Shown here in pieces: positions 1 through 7,730 of a DNA stretch of 64,000 nt. Each line of letters begins with the position of its first letter. The stretch's first letter is position 1. Made by a program: the position numbers and the translations under genes. Location: positions 248,001 to 312,000 of the forward strand of contig NZ_JASVDS010000002.1 in NCBI RefSeq assembly GCF_030285365.1, read 5' to 3'. The notes under the pieces are model-generated. The model did no database searches, had not been told where the DNA came from, and saw only the letters and a program-made list of their open reading frames with translations. The DNA comes from Roseateles subflavus. Lineage in GTDB: Bacteria > Pseudomonadota > Gammaproteobacteria > Burkholderiales > Burkholderiaceae_C.

Positions 1-814
1 AGAAGCCGTACTCCTGCTGCGCGGCCTTGGTCCAGGAGCTCACGGGCTGCTTCTCGACGAAGCGGATGCGCACCAGCGACTTGGCGGACTTGAAGCCGTA
101 CTTCCAGGGCACGACGAGGCGGACGGGTGCTCCGTTCTGCTTGGGCAGGACCTCGCCGTACATGCCGAAGCTCAGCAGCGTCAGCGGGTTCATGGCTTCG
201 TCGAGCCGCAGCCCCTCCACGTAAGGCCAGTCCAGGACGCCCGAGCGCACGCCGGGCATCTGGGCCTTGTCCGCCAGGCTCACGAACTCCACGTACTTGG
301 CCTTGGAGGTGGGCTCCAGCTTGCGGATCAGGTCGCCGAGCGAGTAGCCGATCCAGGGAATCACCATGCTCCAGCCCTCGACGCAGCGCAGGCGGTAGAG
401 CCGCTCCTCCATGGGCATGAATCGCATCAGGTCCTCGAGGTCGTAGAGCCCGGCCTTGGCCACCTCGCCCTCGATGCTGACGGTCCAGGGGCGGGTCTTG
501 AGCGTGTGTGCCAGCTGCGCGGGCTCGGCCTTGTCGGTGCCGAACTCGTAGAAGTTGTTGTAGCGGGTGGCGTCCTCGTAGCGCGTGGGCTTGTCCATCA
601 CCTGCGCGCCGGCGAGCTTGCTCTTCACGGCGGCGAGGCGGGCCTTGTCCGTGGCCTGCGCCAGCGCGTCGCGCGAGGCCCAGCTCGCCAGGGCAGCGCC
701 GGCGGCCCCGGAGGCCATCAGCCGCAGCCAGTCGCGACGGCCCTCGTAGATGGCCTGGGGCGTGACCTCGGAGGCCAGGGAGCGGCCGTGGCCGCGGTCG
801 GGATGGAAATGCAT
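1..814 (-). CDS. msrP: Protein-methionine-sulfoxide reductase catalytic subunit MsrP (partial, C-terminus cut off)
   Basis: This is the catalytic molybdopterin subunit of the periplasmic MsrPQ system, which reduces oxidised methionines in envelope proteins using electrons from the haem membrane partner MsrQ. The 271 visible residues start at the ATG at 814. A twin-arginine motif (RRDWLRL, about residues 27-33) is followed by a small hydrophobic stretch ending in ALAQA, as expected for a cofactor-loaded Tat substrate. The motif [14 protein letters not shown] contains the cysteine that ligates molybdenum in the family, and the later [18 protein letters not shown] block is also typical. The gene runs off the window start, so the last residues, and msrQ if it follows, are not visible. 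Identification is from family-typical sequence and I consider it secure. Confidence 0.93.
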   Translation of the reverse strand, partial: MHFHPDRGHGRSLASEVTPQAIYEGRRDWLRLMASGAAGAALASWASRDALAQATDKARLAAVKSKLAGAQVMDKPTRYEDATRYNNFYEFGTDKAEPAQLAHTLKTRPWTVSIEGEVAKAGLYDLEDLMRFMPMEERLYRLRCVEGWSMVIPWIGYSLGDLIRKLEPTSKAKYVEFVSLADKAQMPGVRSGVLDWPYVEGLRLDEAMNPLTLLSFGMYGEVLPKQNGAPVRLVVPWKYGFKSAKSLVRIRFVEKQPVSSWTKAAQQEYGF

Positions 815-928
815 GGCAGCGTGTCCTTGCTGGGGGTGATGAGCCTTCGTCGGCTCGCCGCCCGAAAGCTTACGCTGCCCTGCAATTCCGTGGCCCGGCG
901 GGGGATTCGTCCCATGGGCCGGCGCTGC

Positions 929-1714
929 TCAGCGCCGGGCCGGGACTTCCTGCCAGTGCGCCGGGCAGGGCACACCCTTGAGCAGGCGCTGGTATTCGCC
1001 GCTGAGCTGCAGCTGCTTCAGCCCGCGGTTGAAGTCGGCCAGGAGGCCCGCGCTGCGCGGCTTGTCCTTCGGGAAGATCACGTGGGTGGTGAAGCTGTCC
1101 GTCAGCAGCCGGGGGTGATAGTCGAACTGCCGGGCGTCCTCGGCGCTGAAATGGTTCAGGAGCAGGTAGCAGGCAGTGCCGCGCTCCAGGGGCATGGCGT
1201 CGATGCGGCCCAGCTGCAGCTTGCGCAGCCCGGCGAGGTCGTCATGCGTGGGGTCGGTCTTGAGCTCGCCCTCGCGCGCGAGGCTCCAGAGCTCCGGCGT
1301 GTAGGTGTAGCCCTTGACCACCCCCAGCACATAGGGCTTGAGGTCGGCCAGCTGCCGCCAGGTGATGGGCTTGTCACGCCGATGGACGAAGACCCACTGC
1401 TCGCTCATGACGTTGCTGCTGAGCAGGAAGTCGCGCTGGCGTTCCTCGTTGGCGCCCCAGTAGGCGGAGGCGTCCCAGAGCCCGGCCCGGGTCTCGTTCT
1501 GGGCGCGCGGCCAGGGCATGAACTGGTAGCGCACCTCGTGCCCGGCCAGCGCAAAGGCTCGGCGGACGATCTGCAGCGCGGTGCCGGAATCGCTGGCCTC
1601 GGCGGTGGCATAGGGCGGCAGCTCGCCGGTGGCGATGCGCACGACCTCGGCCCGCGCGCCGGCGGGCGCGAGCAGGCAGGCCAGGCACCACGCGATCCAT
1701 CGGGGCCCGGCCAT
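929..1714 (-). CDS. Periplasmic substrate-binding protein, family 3-like (orphan)
   Basis: A 261-residue secreted protein of the amino-acid-type (SBP_bac_3-like) binding fold. The start at 1714 is chosen because it begins a clear signal peptide (MAGPRWIAWCLACLLAPAGA) just 5 bases after the ccsB stop; a longer frame upstream lies inside ccsB and is a shadow. The mature part opens with VVRIATGELPPYA, typical of the first strand and ligand-contact loop of this fold, and contains a DASAYWG block. There is no permease or ATPase beside it, so it may be a sensor or a stand-alone binding protein rather than part of an importer. Position places it third in a resB-ccsB transcription unit. A short GGCGCT/AGCGCC hairpin (921-936) spans its stop codon. 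The ligand is unknown. Confidence 0.75.
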   Translation of the reverse strand: MAGPRWIAWCLACLLAPAGARAEVVRIATGELPPYATAEASDSGTALQIVRRAFALAGHEVRYQFMPWPRAQNETRAGLWDASAYWGANEERQRDFLLSSNVMSEQWVFVHRRDKPITWRQLADLKPYVLGVVKGYTYTPELWSLAREGELKTDPTHDDLAGLRKLQLGRIDAMPLERGTACYLLLNHFSAEDARQFDYHPRLLTDSFTTHVIFPKDKPRSAGLLADFNRGLKQLQLSGEYQRLLKGVPCPAHWQEVPARR

Positions 1715-1719
1715 GCAGC

Positions 1720-3069
1720 TCACAGCGTGCCGTAGGAGTGGAGGCCGCTCAGGAACATGTTGACCCCGAGGAAGGCGAAGGTCGTGACCAGCAGCCCCCC
1801 CAGCGCCCACCAGGCCGAGACCGCGCCGCGCAGGCCCTTCATGAGGCGCATGTGCAGCCAGGCGGCGTAGTTGAGCCACACGATCAGGGCCCAGGTCTCC
1901 TTCGGATCCCAGCTCCAGTAGCCGCCCCAGGCCTCCGCGGCCCAGAAGGCGCCGAGGATCGTGGCGATGGTGAAGAAGGCGAAGCCCAGCGCGATGGCCT
2001 TGTACATCAGGTCATCGAGCGTCTGCAGGGGCGGCAGGCGTGCCGTGAGCGGCTCGCGCAGCAGCACGCACACGACCAGGAAGGCCAGCACGCCCCCCAT
2101 CTTGCGCGTCCAGCCATCGAGGCCGGCGAGCGTCTCGGGCTGCAGGTCCAGCGTGAAGCGCGCCAGCAGCAGCACGGCCACCAGCACCGCCGGCAGACCG
2201 ATCAGGCCGATCTGCAGCGCGCGCGGCGTGGCCGTCTTGAGCAGGTAGGCCAGCGCGACCATCGCGGCCAGCGCGAAGGTGCCGTAGCCGACGAAGTTGG
2301 CGGGCACGTGGATCTTCATCCACCAGCTCTGCAGGGCCGGCACCAGCGGCTGGATCTCGTGGGCCTCGCGGGCCACCGTGTACCAGAGCAGGAAGCTCAC
2401 GGCCAGGCTCACCACCAGCATCACGTAGGCGCCCAGGGCGCGGGTGCGGTAGCGGTCCTCGTAGTAGAGGTAGAACACGGCGGTCATCCACGAGAACAGC
2501 ACGAAGACCTCGTAGAGGTTGCTGACGGGGATGTGGCCGATGTCCGGGCCGATCTGGTGGCTCTCGAACCAGCGCACCATCGTGCCCAGCAGGGCCATGA
2601 AGACGCCGCCCCAGGCCAGCTTCGAGCCGATGACCTCGGCCGTGCCGCTGCCGCGCCGGAAGAAGCCCAGCCAGTAGAAGAGCGTGCTGAGGAAGAACAG
2701 CAGGCTCATCCAGAGAATCGCGCTCTGGCTCGCCAGCATGTACTTGAGCAGGAAGACGTGGTCGACGGCGCTCAGGTCGGCGCCGAAGTCGTCCGTCTTG
2801 CGCAGGTAGAGCTGGATGGCCAGCAGGCTGAAGGCGCCCACCAGCACGCTCAGCAGCCGCAGCGGCCGCCAGAACCAGCCCAGCAGCACGAGCGAGGGCA
2901 CGGCGAAGGCGAGGATGCCCTTCTCGTAGCCGTCCATGGAGGCGCCGTAGCGGCTGAAGGCGAAGACGCCGCCCAGCACGATCAGGGCTGCAAAGGCCCA
3001 GTCGAGCGGCGAGCGCAGCGCCAGCCAGCTGCGGCGGCCGACGATGAGGGTGGAGGTGGCGGTGTTCAT
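1720..3069 (-). CDS. ccsB: Cytochrome c biogenesis protein CcsB/CcsA (system II)
   Basis: Membrane component of the system II cytochrome c synthetase, which with ResB carries haem across the inner membrane and attaches it to CxxCH motifs of apocytochromes. The 449-residue protein has many hydrophobic segments and, near the C-terminus, the haem-handling WWD signature WGGYWSWDPKETW followed by ALIVWLNYAAWLHMR. The ATG at 3069 overlaps the resB stop by four bases (ATGA), indicating translational coupling. The next gene downstream starts 5 bases after the ccsB stop. A cytochrome c4 gene sits directly upstream of resB, a plausible client. Assignment is strong; the exact haem-ligand histidines were not mapped here. 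Confidence 0.95.
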   Translation of the reverse strand: MNTATSTLIVGRRSWLALRSPLDWAFAALIVLGGVFAFSRYGASMDGYEKGILAFAVPSLVLLGWFWRPLRLLSVLVGAFSLLAIQLYLRKTDDFGADLSAVDHVFLLKYMLASQSAILWMSLLFFLSTLFYWLGFFRRGSGTAEVIGSKLAWGGVFMALLGTMVRWFESHQIGPDIGHIPVSNLYEVFVLFSWMTAVFYLYYEDRYRTRALGAYVMLVVSLAVSFLLWYTVAREAHEIQPLVPALQSWWMKIHVPANFVGYGTFALAAMVALAYLLKTATPRALQIGLIGLPAVLVAVLLLARFTLDLQPETLAGLDGWTRKMGGVLAFLVVCVLLREPLTARLPPLQTLDDLMYKAIALGFAFFTIATILGAFWAAEAWGGYWSWDPKETWALIVWLNYAAWLHMRLMKGLRGAVSAWWALGGLLVTTFAFLGVNMFLSGLHSYGTL

Positions 3070-5222
3070 GCGGTGTCCTTCAGCAGCTCGGACTTGAGAC
3101 GGTCGAATTCGGTGGCGGTGTCCGGTGACTCGCGGGTCGAGGACAGGGCCATGCGCACGCGGGTCTGTTCACCCTGGCCGGGTGCGGCCTCGAGCCAGAT
3201 CCACAGGCGGCGCTCCTTCACGTAGAGCATGGCAAAGACGCCAATGATCAGCAGGATCGCCCCCAAGTAGACCAGGGTCTTGCCCGGCGCCCGCGCGACC
3301 TGGAAGCCGCTGGCCTGCACGAGCTCGAAATCCTCCAGCTGCAGCAGGACCGGCGCCGGGTAGAAGGTGGCGTCCGAGAGCGACAGCACGGCCTGCGTCA
3401 TGAAGGCCTGCGTGGTCGCGTCGTTGGCGGGCGGCGGCAGCTTGGCCTGCTCGCGGCTGATCTTGAGCAGCTCGTACAGCGTGCCGTTGAGGATGCGCAG
3501 CAGCACCTCGGACACGCGGGCGCGCTCGGCCTCGGGCACCTCGCGGTCCACGAACTGAGACAGCGCCATCAGCCCGCCCCAGCCGTTGGCGGGACGCTTG
3601 TCCTCGGGGCGCACGAGCTCGGCACCGGAGAAGAGGCCCAGCGCGCGGCGCGCGGTGGCCGTCAGCTGCGGGAGCATCTGGGGCTTGTCGTCCGGCGTGG
3701 CGGCCTCGGCGTAGAGGCGGGCGGCACGTTCGCGCAGCTCGGGCTTCAGCAGGGCCTCGCGCAGGCGCAGCCAGCCGTCCAGCGCGCCGTTCTCGTCGGC
3801 CGGGGCACGCAGGTAGCGGAAGCCCTCGTTCACCGATTCGCGCATGCCCAGCAGGAACACGCGTTGGCCATCCAGCAGCACCGGGACCATGTAGTTGTTG
3901 AACTCGCGGCGCTGACCGCTGGCGTCCACGAGCTTGTAGCTGAAGGACGGGCCGATGTTCTGCAGCGACTTCTCCGTCCGGGTCTTTGCGCCGCTGCCGA
4001 GGTGACCCTGCAGCGAATCGACCAGGTCGACCTTGCGCACGTCGGCACCACTCTCGGCGCCGGCGGCGCTGCCCATGTTCTCGACGTTGATGACCCGCAG
4101 CGTGCTGAACTCGATGCCCAGCTTCTGCGCGCCCTGCGCCAGCTCGGTGCTGGTGCCCACGCGGCCCTGCAGCGCGAAGGGGGCGGCGCCGTTGAGCGGG
4201 ATGGCGCGCAGCTTCAGCAGCGAGCCGCCATCGCTGAAGTCGCTCTGGTAGATCGCGACGCCGTCATGGATCAGCGGCTCGTTGACCTTGATGGTGGCCG
4301 CGGTCGTCTTGCCGTCGCGGTCATGGATCAGCACGTCGCTCGCGAAGAGCTTGGGCATGCCGGTGTTGTAGTACTCGACCTTGAACTTCTTGAGCTCGAC
4401 GTCGAAGGGCAGCGGCTGCAGCAGCACGCCGTCCGTCATGTTCAGCACGGCGGTGCCGTTGCGCGAACCCTCGGTCACGGTGAGCGTGCCGCGGAAGCTC
4501 GGGTTGCGGTCGGAGAGGCGGTGCTGCGCGGGGACGTCGCTGATGAAGCCCGCGCCCTGGTAGACCGACTTGCCCTGCGCCCACATCAGCGCCTTGACGA
4601 GGAGGTCGCCGTCGAAGAGCCCGCCGAGGCAGATCAGCACGATGGCCGAGTGGGCGGCCAGGTAGCCGATCTTGTTGGCGGCGCCCTTGCGCGCCGCGAT
4701 CATGATGCCGGCCGTGCGCACCTGCGCGCGGGCCTTCCAGCCGCCGGCATCCAGCCATTGCGAGACCTGCTGCAGCGAGGCCTCCAGCGACAGCGGCAGT
4801 ATCCCCAGCGCCTTGTGCTTGTGCGCCTGCAGCGACTGTTCGCGCACGTGCTCCTTGTAGCTCTTGAGGTCGGCCAGGATCTTGGGCGTGTTGCGGGCGA
4901 TGCACAGCGTGGTCGAGAGCACCAGGAAGGCCAGGATCAGCAGGAACCACCAGGCGCTGTAGACCGTGTAGAGGTCCACCTTGCCGAAGACGTCGGCCCA
5001 GAACGGGCCGAACTGGTTGACGTAGTTGTTCAGCGGTTCGCGCTGGCGCACCACGGTGCCGATCACCGAGGCGATGCAGATCACCGTCAGCAGGGCGATG
5101 GCGAATCGCATCGAGGACAGCAGCTCGATGAGTTCGCGGCCGGTGCCATGGCCCAGCGGGCGCGCCGGCGGCGGGACCTCGGGCGTGGTGGGGCTGAAGG
5201 AGTCGCTGGTTGAGTCGCTCAT
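3066..5222 (-). CDS. resB: Cytochrome c biogenesis protein ResB (system II)
   Basis: ResB is the partner of CcsB in the system II cytochrome c synthase. The chosen start is the ATG at 5222 (MSDSTSDSFSPTTPEVPPP), giving 718 residues; an in-frame extension to 5303 would run through the terminator of the upstream gene. The protein has an N-terminal membrane pair (RFAIALLTVICIASVIGTVV and a WWFLLILAFLVLSTTLCIA segment), a third segment (IGYLAAHSAIVLICLGGL), a long periplasmic domain and a last membrane segment (TLVYLGAILLIIGVFAMLY) near the C-terminus, the normal ResB layout. It overlaps ccsB by four bases. The strong terminator at 5267-5294 separates it from the cytochrome c4 gene, so resB-ccsB probably has its own promoter in the short gap before 5222, though I cannot identify it. 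Confidence 0.95.
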   Translation of the reverse strand: MSDSTSDSFSPTTPEVPPPARPLGHGTGRELIELLSSMRFAIALLTVICIASVIGTVVRQREPLNNYVNQFGPFWADVFGKVDLYTVYSAWWFLLILAFLVLSTTLCIARNTPKILADLKSYKEHVREQSLQAHKHKALGILPLSLEASLQQVSQWLDAGGWKARAQVRTAGIMIAARKGAANKIGYLAAHSAIVLICLGGLFDGDLLVKALMWAQGKSVYQGAGFISDVPAQHRLSDRNPSFRGTLTVTEGSRNGTAVLNMTDGVLLQPLPFDVELKKFKVEYYNTGMPKLFASDVLIHDRDGKTTAATIKVNEPLIHDGVAIYQSDFSDGGSLLKLRAIPLNGAAPFALQGRVGTSTELAQGAQKLGIEFSTLRVINVENMGSAAGAESGADVRKVDLVDSLQGHLGSGAKTRTEKSLQNIGPSFSYKLVDASGQRREFNNYMVPVLLDGQRVFLLGMRESVNEGFRYLRAPADENGALDGWLRLREALLKPELRERAARLYAEAATPDDKPQMLPQLTATARRALGLFSGAELVRPEDKRPANGWGGLMALSQFVDREVPEAERARVSEVLLRILNGTLYELLKISREQAKLPPPANDATTQAFMTQAVLSLSDATFYPAPVLLQLEDFELVQASGFQVARAPGKTLVYLGAILLIIGVFAMLYVKERRLWIWLEAAPGQGEQTRVRMALSSTRESPDTATEFDRLKSELLKDTA

Positions 5223-5266
5223 GGGCCGGATTGTCGTCGCAGCGGCTGGCAAAGACGCGGACGCAG

Positions 5267-5294
5267 AAAAAAGGCCGGCGCCAAAGCGCCGGCC
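5267..5294 (-). terminator. Intrinsic terminator after cytochrome c4 gene
   Basis: On the minus strand a perfect 9-bp stem (GGCCGGCGC/GCGCCGGCC) with a four-base loop (5273-5294) is followed by six T residues (5272-5267). It lies about 50 bases past the cytochrome c4 stop and before resB, a textbook rho-independent terminator for the cytochrome gene. Confidence 0.9.
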
Positions 5295-5341
5295 TCTTGC
5301 CATGGATCAATTCGGGCGGTAGGGCCCGGGCCGGCTGCGGA

Positions 5342-5959
5342 TCAGCGCAGGCCGGCGATGTAGTCGGCGACGGCCTTGATCTCGCGGTCGTTCATCTTGG
5401 CGGCGATGGCGGCCATCTGGACACTGTTGCCACGCTTGCCGGCACGGAAGGTGTTCAGCTGCAGCTCGGTATAGTCGCTGTGCTGACCCGACAGGCGGGG
5501 GTACTGGGCGGGAATGCCGGCACCGTTGGGGCTGTGGCAGCCGGCGCAGGCGGGGATCTGGCGATCGGCGATGCCACCGCGGTAGATCTTCTCGCCCAGG
5601 GCGACCAGGGTCTTGTCCTTGGAGGCACCTTCCTTGGCCTGCTTCGAGGCGTAGAAGGCGGCGACGTTCTTCATGTCCTCGTCGGACAGGGTGGAGGCCA
5701 TGCCCTTCATCACCGCGTTGTCGCGCTTGCCGGACTTGAACTCGGTCAGCTGCTTGACGAGGTAGTCCGCATGCTGGCCTTGCAGGATGGGGTTGGCGGG
5801 GCTGCCGCGCGAACCATCCGCCGTGTGGCAGGCTGAACAGACCTGGGCCGAGATCGCCTGGCCCTTGTTCAGATCGGGCTTGGCCGGCGCCGGGGCTTCC
5901 GATGCACTGGCGGCAGCGGTGAAGACGAGGCCCATCAACAGGAAAGCAGCATTCTTCAT
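5342..5959 (-). CDS. Di-haem cytochrome c4-type protein
   Basis: A secreted di-haem cytochrome of the c4 family, an electron carrier in the periplasm that commonly feeds cytochrome oxidases. From the ATG at 5959 the protein is 205 residues with a signal peptide (MKNAAFLLMGLVFTAAASAS). Two haem-attachment motifs are visible: CSACH at residues 41-45 and CAGCH at 138-142, one per cytochrome domain. The two halves repeat the same plan (QGQHADYLVKQL and SGQHSDYTELQL), and each ends with a D-A-AFY/D-YIAGL helix, the internal duplication of c4. Methionines suitable as sixth ligands occur after each motif (MKGMAS, MAAIAAKM). The gene is divergent from engB, and the 66-base gap between the two starts must hold both promoters. 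Confidence 0.92.
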   Translation of the reverse strand: MKNAAFLLMGLVFTAAASASEAPAPAKPDLNKGQAISAQVCSACHTADGSRGSPANPILQGQHADYLVKQLTEFKSGKRDNAVMKGMASTLSDEDMKNVAAFYASKQAKEGASKDKTLVALGEKIYRGGIADRQIPACAGCHSPNGAGIPAQYPRLSGQHSDYTELQLNTFRAGKRGNSVQMAAIAAKMNDREIKAVADYIAGLR

Positions 5960-6025
5960 GAGTAAGGGGGTCTGTAAGCGCAACCTACGGATTTTACAAT
6001 GGCAATCTCAGCCTACTGGATCAAC

Positions 6026-6805
6026 ATGAGCAGCAATAACCCCAGCCAAGCGCCGCAAGCGGCCGAGACCGCCCCTTCGGACAAGACTGTGTTGGCTTGG
6101 ACCCACACTGCCCGGTTCCTGACCACGGCGAGTCAACTCCATCATCTGCCGGCCAACGAACTCCCCGAGATCGCCTTCGTCGGCCGCTCCAATGCGGGCA
6201 AGAGCACGGCCATCAACACCCTGGCGCAGCAGAAGCGTCTGGCCTTCGCGTCCAAGACGCCCGGCCGCACGCAGCACATCAACCTCTTCCACCTGGGGCC
6301 CAAGGACGCACCGAACGCGCTCTTCGCCGACCTCCCGGGCTATGGCTACGCCGCCGTGGCGCGCGACGCCAAGCTGCGCTGGCAGAAGGTGATGGCGGAC
6401 TACCTCGAGGTGCGGCGCTCGCTGTCGGGCGTGGTGCTGATGGTGGACTCGCGCCTGGGCCTCACCGACCTCGACCGCCAGCTGCTCGACTTCGTCGCCG
6501 CCCGCGTGGCCAACGGCGAGGTCAAGCTGCTGGTGCTGCTGACCAAGGCCGACAAGCTCAATCGCAAGGAGGCGCAGGCCGCGCTCGCGGCCACGCAGGA
6601 GGTGCTGGCCGGGATGGTCACGGACGAATCCGATGTCTCCATCACGCTGTTCTCGGCGCTGAAGAAGCAGGGCGTGGCCGATGTCGCCCACATCCTGCAT
6701 GAATGGGTGCGCCAGGCGCCGGTGGTGCCGGTCATGCCCGACCTGCCGCCGCTGGACGAGGACGACCCCACCGGCGCCGGTCTGCCCATCGACACGCGGG
6801 ACTGA
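6026..6805 (+). CDS. engB: Ribosome biogenesis GTP-binding protein EngB/YsxC (YihA)
   Basis: A P-loop GTPase required for assembly of the large ribosomal subunit and for cell division. The 259-residue product (start ATG 6026; an in-frame ATG at 5999 would add nine residues, and no strong Shine-Dalgarno decides between them) carries the G1 loop GRSNAGKS at residues 53-60, the G2 region TPGRTQ, the G3 motif DLPGYGYA and the G4 motif TKAD, in correct order. The last 30 residues form an acidic, proline-rich tail (PDLPPLDEDDP) slightly longer than in many homologues. In Burkholderiales this gene is commonly divergent from a cytochrome c4 gene and resB/ccsB, exactly the arrangement here. Confidence 0.95.
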   Translation: MSSNNPSQAPQAAETAPSDKTVLAWTHTARFLTTASQLHHLPANELPEIAFVGRSNAGKSTAINTLAQQKRLAFASKTPGRTQHINLFHLGPKDAPNALFADLPGYGYAAVARDAKLRWQKVMADYLEVRRSLSGVVLMVDSRLGLTDLDRQLLDFVAARVANGEVKLLVLLTKADKLNRKEAQAALAATQEVLAGMVTDESDVSITLFSALKKQGVADVAHILHEWVRQAPVVPVMPDLPPLDEDDPTGAGLPIDTRD

Positions 6806-6838
6806 GCCGCCACTTCGGCGCGCCCTTGGGACCCGCCG

Positions 6839-7702
6839 TCACCGCGAGGCGGGTCGGGGCGCGGCGCCTGAATCGCGGGGCGGCGTGAGCCAGCCCTCGG
6901 TGCGCAGGGTCTGCAGCATGGTCGCCAGGCGCGGCGCCAAGGCGGCATGGCGCGCATGCAGGAAGGGGTAGGTCGCCATGGGCGGGCCCAGGTCGAAGAG
7001 CCGCTGCAGCGGGCCCGCCTGGCCTTCGGCGCTGCCCAGGTGCGCCAGGCTCAGGCTGAGCGCGCTGTCCATGTCGCACACGAAGCCCACGCGGCCGCGC
7101 GCCAGCATGCGCACGGCGTTGTCGGCGGCGGAGATCTCGACCAGGCGCTCGGCCGGCAGGACCTCCCGCAGCCGCTGCTCGCAGACGGTGACGCCGCGTC
7201 GGTAGATCACCTGTCCCTCGCCGTCGCGCAGGGCCGCCAGGTTCGACGGGTGGCCCGGCCCCTGGTTGCCATAGATGCCGAACGAGACCTGCAACAGCGT
7301 CACCTCCACGCGCTGCAACTCCGGATGCAGCTCGCCGTAGCGCGCCGTGCGCAGCATCTCGCCGTCGATCTCGCCGCGTTGCAGGGCGAGCTCGGCGCGC
7401 CGGGCGGGCATGACCTGCACCTCCAGGCGCCAGCCGAGGCGGCGGAAGGCCTCGGTGTACACGCGACGCAGCCAGCGGCCGTCGCTGCTGTCGGGCTCGG
7501 TGCCGGTGGCCAGGGTCAGGTGGGGAGGGCCGTCCGGTGAGGGCGCGGCCGGCGGCGATGCCACGGTGCCTGCGGGCGGGAGCACCCGTGCCTGCGCGGC
7601 GCCAGACCCGCCAGGCAGCAGCAGGATCGCGATCGCGAGGAGCAACGGGGCCACGCGCGTGGCCCGTCGTGCCGGGCGCAGGTCGGTGAAGCAGGACCGC
7701 AT
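6839..7702 (-). CDS. Periplasmic solute-binding-like protein (orphan)
   Basis: A 287-residue protein with an N-terminal hydrophobic export signal (VAPLLLAIAILLLPGGSGAAQA) and a body resembling family 3 extracellular solute-binding proteins: a first-strand LTLATGTEPDSS, a helix with WLRRVYTEAFRRLGWRLEV, and a charged loop RRAELALQRGEIDGEMLRT, a pattern typical of polar-amino-acid binding proteins. No transporter genes are adjacent; it is flanked by engB (convergent) and a patatin gene 28 bases upstream in the same direction, so it may be cotranscribed with the latter. It may act in sensing or as a remnant of a transport system. The ligand cannot be inferred. The family assignment is moderate, the secreted nature good. 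Confidence 0.68.
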   Translation of the reverse strand: MRSCFTDLRPARRATRVAPLLLAIAILLLPGGSGAAQARVLPPAGTVASPPAAPSPDGPPHLTLATGTEPDSSDGRWLRRVYTEAFRRLGWRLEVQVMPARRAELALQRGEIDGEMLRTARYGELHPELQRVEVTLLQVSFGIYGNQGPGHPSNLAALRDGEGQVIYRRGVTVCEQRLREVLPAERLVEISAADNAVRMLARGRVGFVCDMDSALSLSLAHLGSAEGQAGPLQRLFDLGPPMATYPFLHARHAALAPRLATMLQTLRTEGWLTPPRDSGAAPRPASR

Positions 7703-7730
7703 GCCCGGATTCTTGCACCGGGCGCGGAGC

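Noticed and set aside
1738..3225. Plus-strand open frame opposite ccsB
   Set aside because: Its product is rich in Gln, His and Arg with no domain, and ccsB on the other strand has clear family motifs.
5999..6025. Upstream ATG as the engB start
   Set aside because: It would add nine residues without a better ribosome-binding site and would crowd the divergent promoter region; it cannot be fully excluded.
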